Source: Rhyacichthys aspro
Lineage: Eukaryota > Chordata > Actinopteri > Gobiiformes > Rhyacichthyidae
Assembly (NCBI GenBank): GCA_036850595.1
Contig: CM072151.1
Location: 18,639,307-18,703,306 of the forward strand
DNA length: 64,000 bases
Direction: 5' to 3'
Of this stretch, positions 62,101 through 64,000 are shown piece by piece (the first letter of the stretch is position 1; every line of letters begins with the position of its first letter). Both the position numbers and the translations under genes were made by a program. Below the pieces are notes generated by a model that was not told the DNA's origin, did not search any database, and was given only the letters and a program-made list of their open reading frames with translations.

Positions 62101-63372
62101 CAGGGACTTGGAGGCCTGCTCAGAGTCTTTTACATCACTGACGGGGAAGTTCCTGGGTGGGAGCTGAGGTGGGTGACTGGGCTCTGTTGAGGGAAAGAGT
62201 GTTTAAATCAACACAGGTTCCTTTATTTTATTTTATTTCATTTTTTTGATTTAGGAAAGATGTTTATTACCTGTGTCCTCGTCGACCTCCTCCTCCCTTT
62301 GGACCGGGTGCTGCAGGTGTGTGACCAGACCCAGGTTGGGACTGTAGTAGGCCTCCACCAGCTCCGGCAACATGGAGAAGAACCGGATAGGGACTCCCTC
62401 AGACGCCTAGGGACAAGAGGACCATAGCATGTCAGGTAAATATCACATCACTTGAAAGTACAGCCTTTTCCATCGGACAAATAAGTGTATAATTCAGAAA
62501 TAAATGTCAAATTTTGCATAACGACATTTGCATATTACCAAAGATATGAATAGCCACTGCTGACCTTCACTTTTGTCAAATTGTAACCTAGTTTTTGAAC
62601 TACATTTTTAACACATCTCAGCACTTCGACATGACAAATGTGTGCAGTATAGGCTCATTTCTCACCACAGTTACCACATATTGTTTTAGAAACTATACCC
62701 GTATAAGATGATGGCTTGGTAAGGGCACAGCAGTAAATTCTTAAAATAGCACAATATTCAAATCTCATGAAAAACCTGCCTGCACAGAGAGCTTTTTGTC
62801 CTCATTGGGCAGGATTCTGTAAGTGTACACACAGTTCTGGTATCTGCGGGTAAACAAGAACAATACAAACATTGATACAGTAATGCTGATGGTCTGTTAA
62901 TATTAATACATAGTCAGCATATGTTTATAAAGATAGGCATTGAGTTGCAAAGGTGTTACTTTATGTCAGAGCACACTATGCAAATAAAGGGGAACTAGCT
63001 GTGTATTGAGCTGTGAATGTGCATCAAATGACTCGCAATTTATTTGTATATAATCCCATTAATATAATAGTGTTAGCATATTATTCTGATATATTCTGTA
63101 TCATTGCGTACTGTCATAACCAGTGCAGTATGCTCTGTCCATGTTTATTCAATATGAGGAACAAGAATATTTGCTTAAAAACTATCATTTGTGTTTAGAA
63201 TAATTTCAGTAATAAAAGTAATGTATACTTACAGGACACACAGGGCATAGGCTCCCTGTATGGACTCACTGTCTCGGATGAGGAAGCTTCCATCTCTCGC
63301 CGCTTTGGACAGCAGGTCCTCAGCCCTGGAGCGAGTTAAATTGCCATGGTGCCAAGGCTGGTAACTGGGCAT
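53147..63372 (-). CDS. inpp5d: SHIP1, SH2-containing inositol polyphosphate 5-phosphatase
   Basis: SHIP1 removes the 5-phosphate of PtdIns(3,4,5)P3 at the membrane of blood cells and restrains PI3K signalling. It has 26 coding exons: 63372-63233, 62843-62780, 62406-62271, 62183-62057, 60439-60299, 60216-60126, 60060-59983, 59889-59812, 59734-59611, 58308-58202, 58120-58018, 57932-57736, 57664-57547, 57462-57366, 57076-56938, 56794-56686, 56554-56466, 56107-56026, 55953-55864, 55786-55676, 55583-55504, 55070-54983, 54887-54741, 53953-53890, 53818-53645, 53570-53147. The phases join into 1065 aa. SH2 covers about residues 7-104 (FLIRDSE, Arg33). The phosphatase covers about 386-700: GTWNMG 392-397, WLGDLNYR 566-573, PSWCDR 652-657, SDHSPV 682-687. 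A C2-like part follows. The tail has NPSY 878-881, NPLY 936-939 and PxxP motifs. MFDNPLYGS, RSFTCS and RDYRESSELP identify SHIP1, not SHIP2. Intron 2 is GC-AG. Confidence 0.97.
58309..59610. other. inpp5d intron 9, with a possible repeat remnant
   Basis: This 1.3-kb intron contains T-rich runs (58779-58801) and, at about 58835-58905, a degenerate 'gctgcacaatatatcgcaaa' segment with two TATCGTTATYGCAAT-like units. I have seen the ATATCG/ATCGCAA text in fish non-autonomous transposons, but the ends are not clear. Frames of up to 156 codons in the intron encode nothing recognisable. Confidence 0.45.
61008..61496 (+). mobile_element. Non-autonomous hAT-type transposon (MITE), 489 bp
   Basis: The element starts CAGTGGTGTCAAACTCAAA and ends CTTGAGTTTGACATGTGTG. 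The terminal inverted repeats share TGTCAAACTCAA. It is flanked by a perfect 8-base target duplication, acttagac, at 61000-61007 and 61497-61504. An 8-base duplication with CAG-type ends identifies the hAT superfamily. There is no transposase frame. The interior carries about seven copies of a unit of about 21 bases like 'atttgaacaggttttagttg' (61198-61345). It lies inside inpp5d intron 4, away from splice sites. Confidence 0.9.
61198..61345 (+). repeat. Tandem repeat inside the hAT MITE, unit about 21 bp
   Basis: Successive units contain TTGAACAGGTTTTAGT with variations (for example at 61201, 61222, 61243, 61286, 61307 and 61327). Units differ by several bases, so the array is old. It is part of the element and not of the host intron. 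Confidence 0.8.
61715..61890 (-). repeat. Diverged SINE remnant in inpp5d intron 4
   Basis: Read on the minus strand, 'cttcctcccacaatctgtag' and 'acatttatagatcaattggt', and a degraded 'gtaacaggataagctttgg' end, follow the order of the family at 29095-29405. No intact polymerase III boxes are left. Confidence 0.55.
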
Positions 63373-64000
63373 CCTGTTCCTCACCTGAGACTGCACCTAC
63401 CAGTTCAACATCAGCACTAAGACTCTCCCGGCTCAGTAAAACCCCAGCTTCTATCTGACTATCTTCATATTAGCGTTACAAAAGCCCTTCACTTGTTCAG
63501 CCTCTGTAATAAAAGCTGTAAAAGGAAGCAGCTTGTAGCTTCGCAGATGAACTTCCTCATTTGTGAAGTTGAAAGAGGAGGGCCCTGCAGCCTCTACATT
63601 AACATGACATGACATGAAATAAGTTTTTTCTGCTCACGACAAGTCTTTATCACACTATAACAATAATTAACCTGCATTCCTGGCCCCATACTTTGATACA
63701 CTTGCAATTCATACAGTACAGTTTGGCGACTGTGACAATGACAGCAACTTTCCATAAAAAAGGGAAGTAACAGAAAGGCAAATATTATGACGGTATTACG
63801 TGATAAAATATTGTAAATTTCCATTTATAAATGCATATATTGTGTTTATATAATGCAGCATAGAATAGCCCTTTGACCTAATTTTTTAATGGGAGTTCTT
63901 AAACACATAGAACCAGGAAACAAGTTTGGCTTGCCATGTTCATGTGATGGACAGGAAATGTTGCAGAAATAAAGGGAGGGGGGAAAAAAAAGGCTGCTCG
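63373..64000 (-). other. inpp5d 5' flank
   Basis: Upstream of the SHIP1 ATG the minus strand should hold the leader and promoter. No TATA box, CpG cluster or upstream exon stands out, and the purine-rich end (63976-63991) is reminiscent of ETS/PU.1-type GGAA elements without a clean match. A spliced leader starting beyond the window is possible. Confidence 0.4.

Noticed and set aside
53147..63372. SHIP2 (inppl1) as the identity of the phosphatase gene
   Set aside because: The tail motifs MFDNPLYGS, RSFTCS and RDYRESSELP, and the SH2 start, match SHIP1. There is no C-terminal SAM domain as in SHIP2.
1..64000. CRISPR array, operon, prophage or other prokaryotic system
   Set aside because: The sequence is plainly vertebrate nuclear DNA with spliced genes; no such structure is present.

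Overview
The window looks like nuclear DNA from a ray-finned (teleost) fish, probably a percomorph. Genes are split into short exons with small GT-AG introns, the proteins are vertebrate-specific families, and the intergenic DNA carries tRNA-derived SINEs and a hAT MITE of kinds common in spiny-rayed fish. The assignment is made by eye from protein and repeat recognition, without any alignment.

Three complete protein-coding genes lie in the right-hand third. (1) bcl6a, + strand: coding 45214-48149 in eight coding exons (703 aa), a recognisable non-coding exon 1 ending at 43318, and a poly(A) signal at 49286. It encodes the BTB/zinc-finger repressor BCL6. (2) lsm2, - strand: 52051-50123 in five exons, the 95-aa Sm-like core protein of the LSm2-8 and LSm1-7 rings. 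It is tail-to-tail with bcl6a. (3) inpp5d (SHIP1), - strand: 63372-53147 in 26 exons (1065 aa), with SH2, inositol 5-phosphatase, C2-like and NPXY-tail parts. All splice phases in the three genes join, and each total length is a multiple of three.

Positions 1-42000 hold no recognisable complete gene. This matches the long regulatory desert that separates BCL6 from the divergently transcribed LPP in other vertebrates. In it I see: a minus-strand promoter/first-exon candidate at about 24.6 kb with a perfect CRE, and a small minus-strand exon candidate at 19246-19300 (together perhaps the non-coding leader of lpp); a plus-strand leader at about 35.1-35.6 kb with ATG and splice donor; a clear plus-strand exon at 41941-42033; scattered SINEs and LINE scraps; and several complex, repeat-free blocks that may be conserved non-coding enhancers.

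The two most interesting signals concern bcl6a. First, exon 1 contains four TTCN3GAA sites within 73 bases (43235-43307), in a block that closely resembles the leader of human BCL6 as I remember it. This is the expected autoregulatory/STAT switch. Second, the upstream exons at 35595-35622 and 41941-42033 join in phase with the bcl6a start exon, with no stop codon. An upstream promoter could therefore make a BCL6 with a 44-residue N-terminal extension. bcl6a and inpp5d both restrain lymphocyte and myeloid signalling, so their proximity (about 5 kb between coding ends, with lsm2 between them) is worth noting, but common regulation is not shown.
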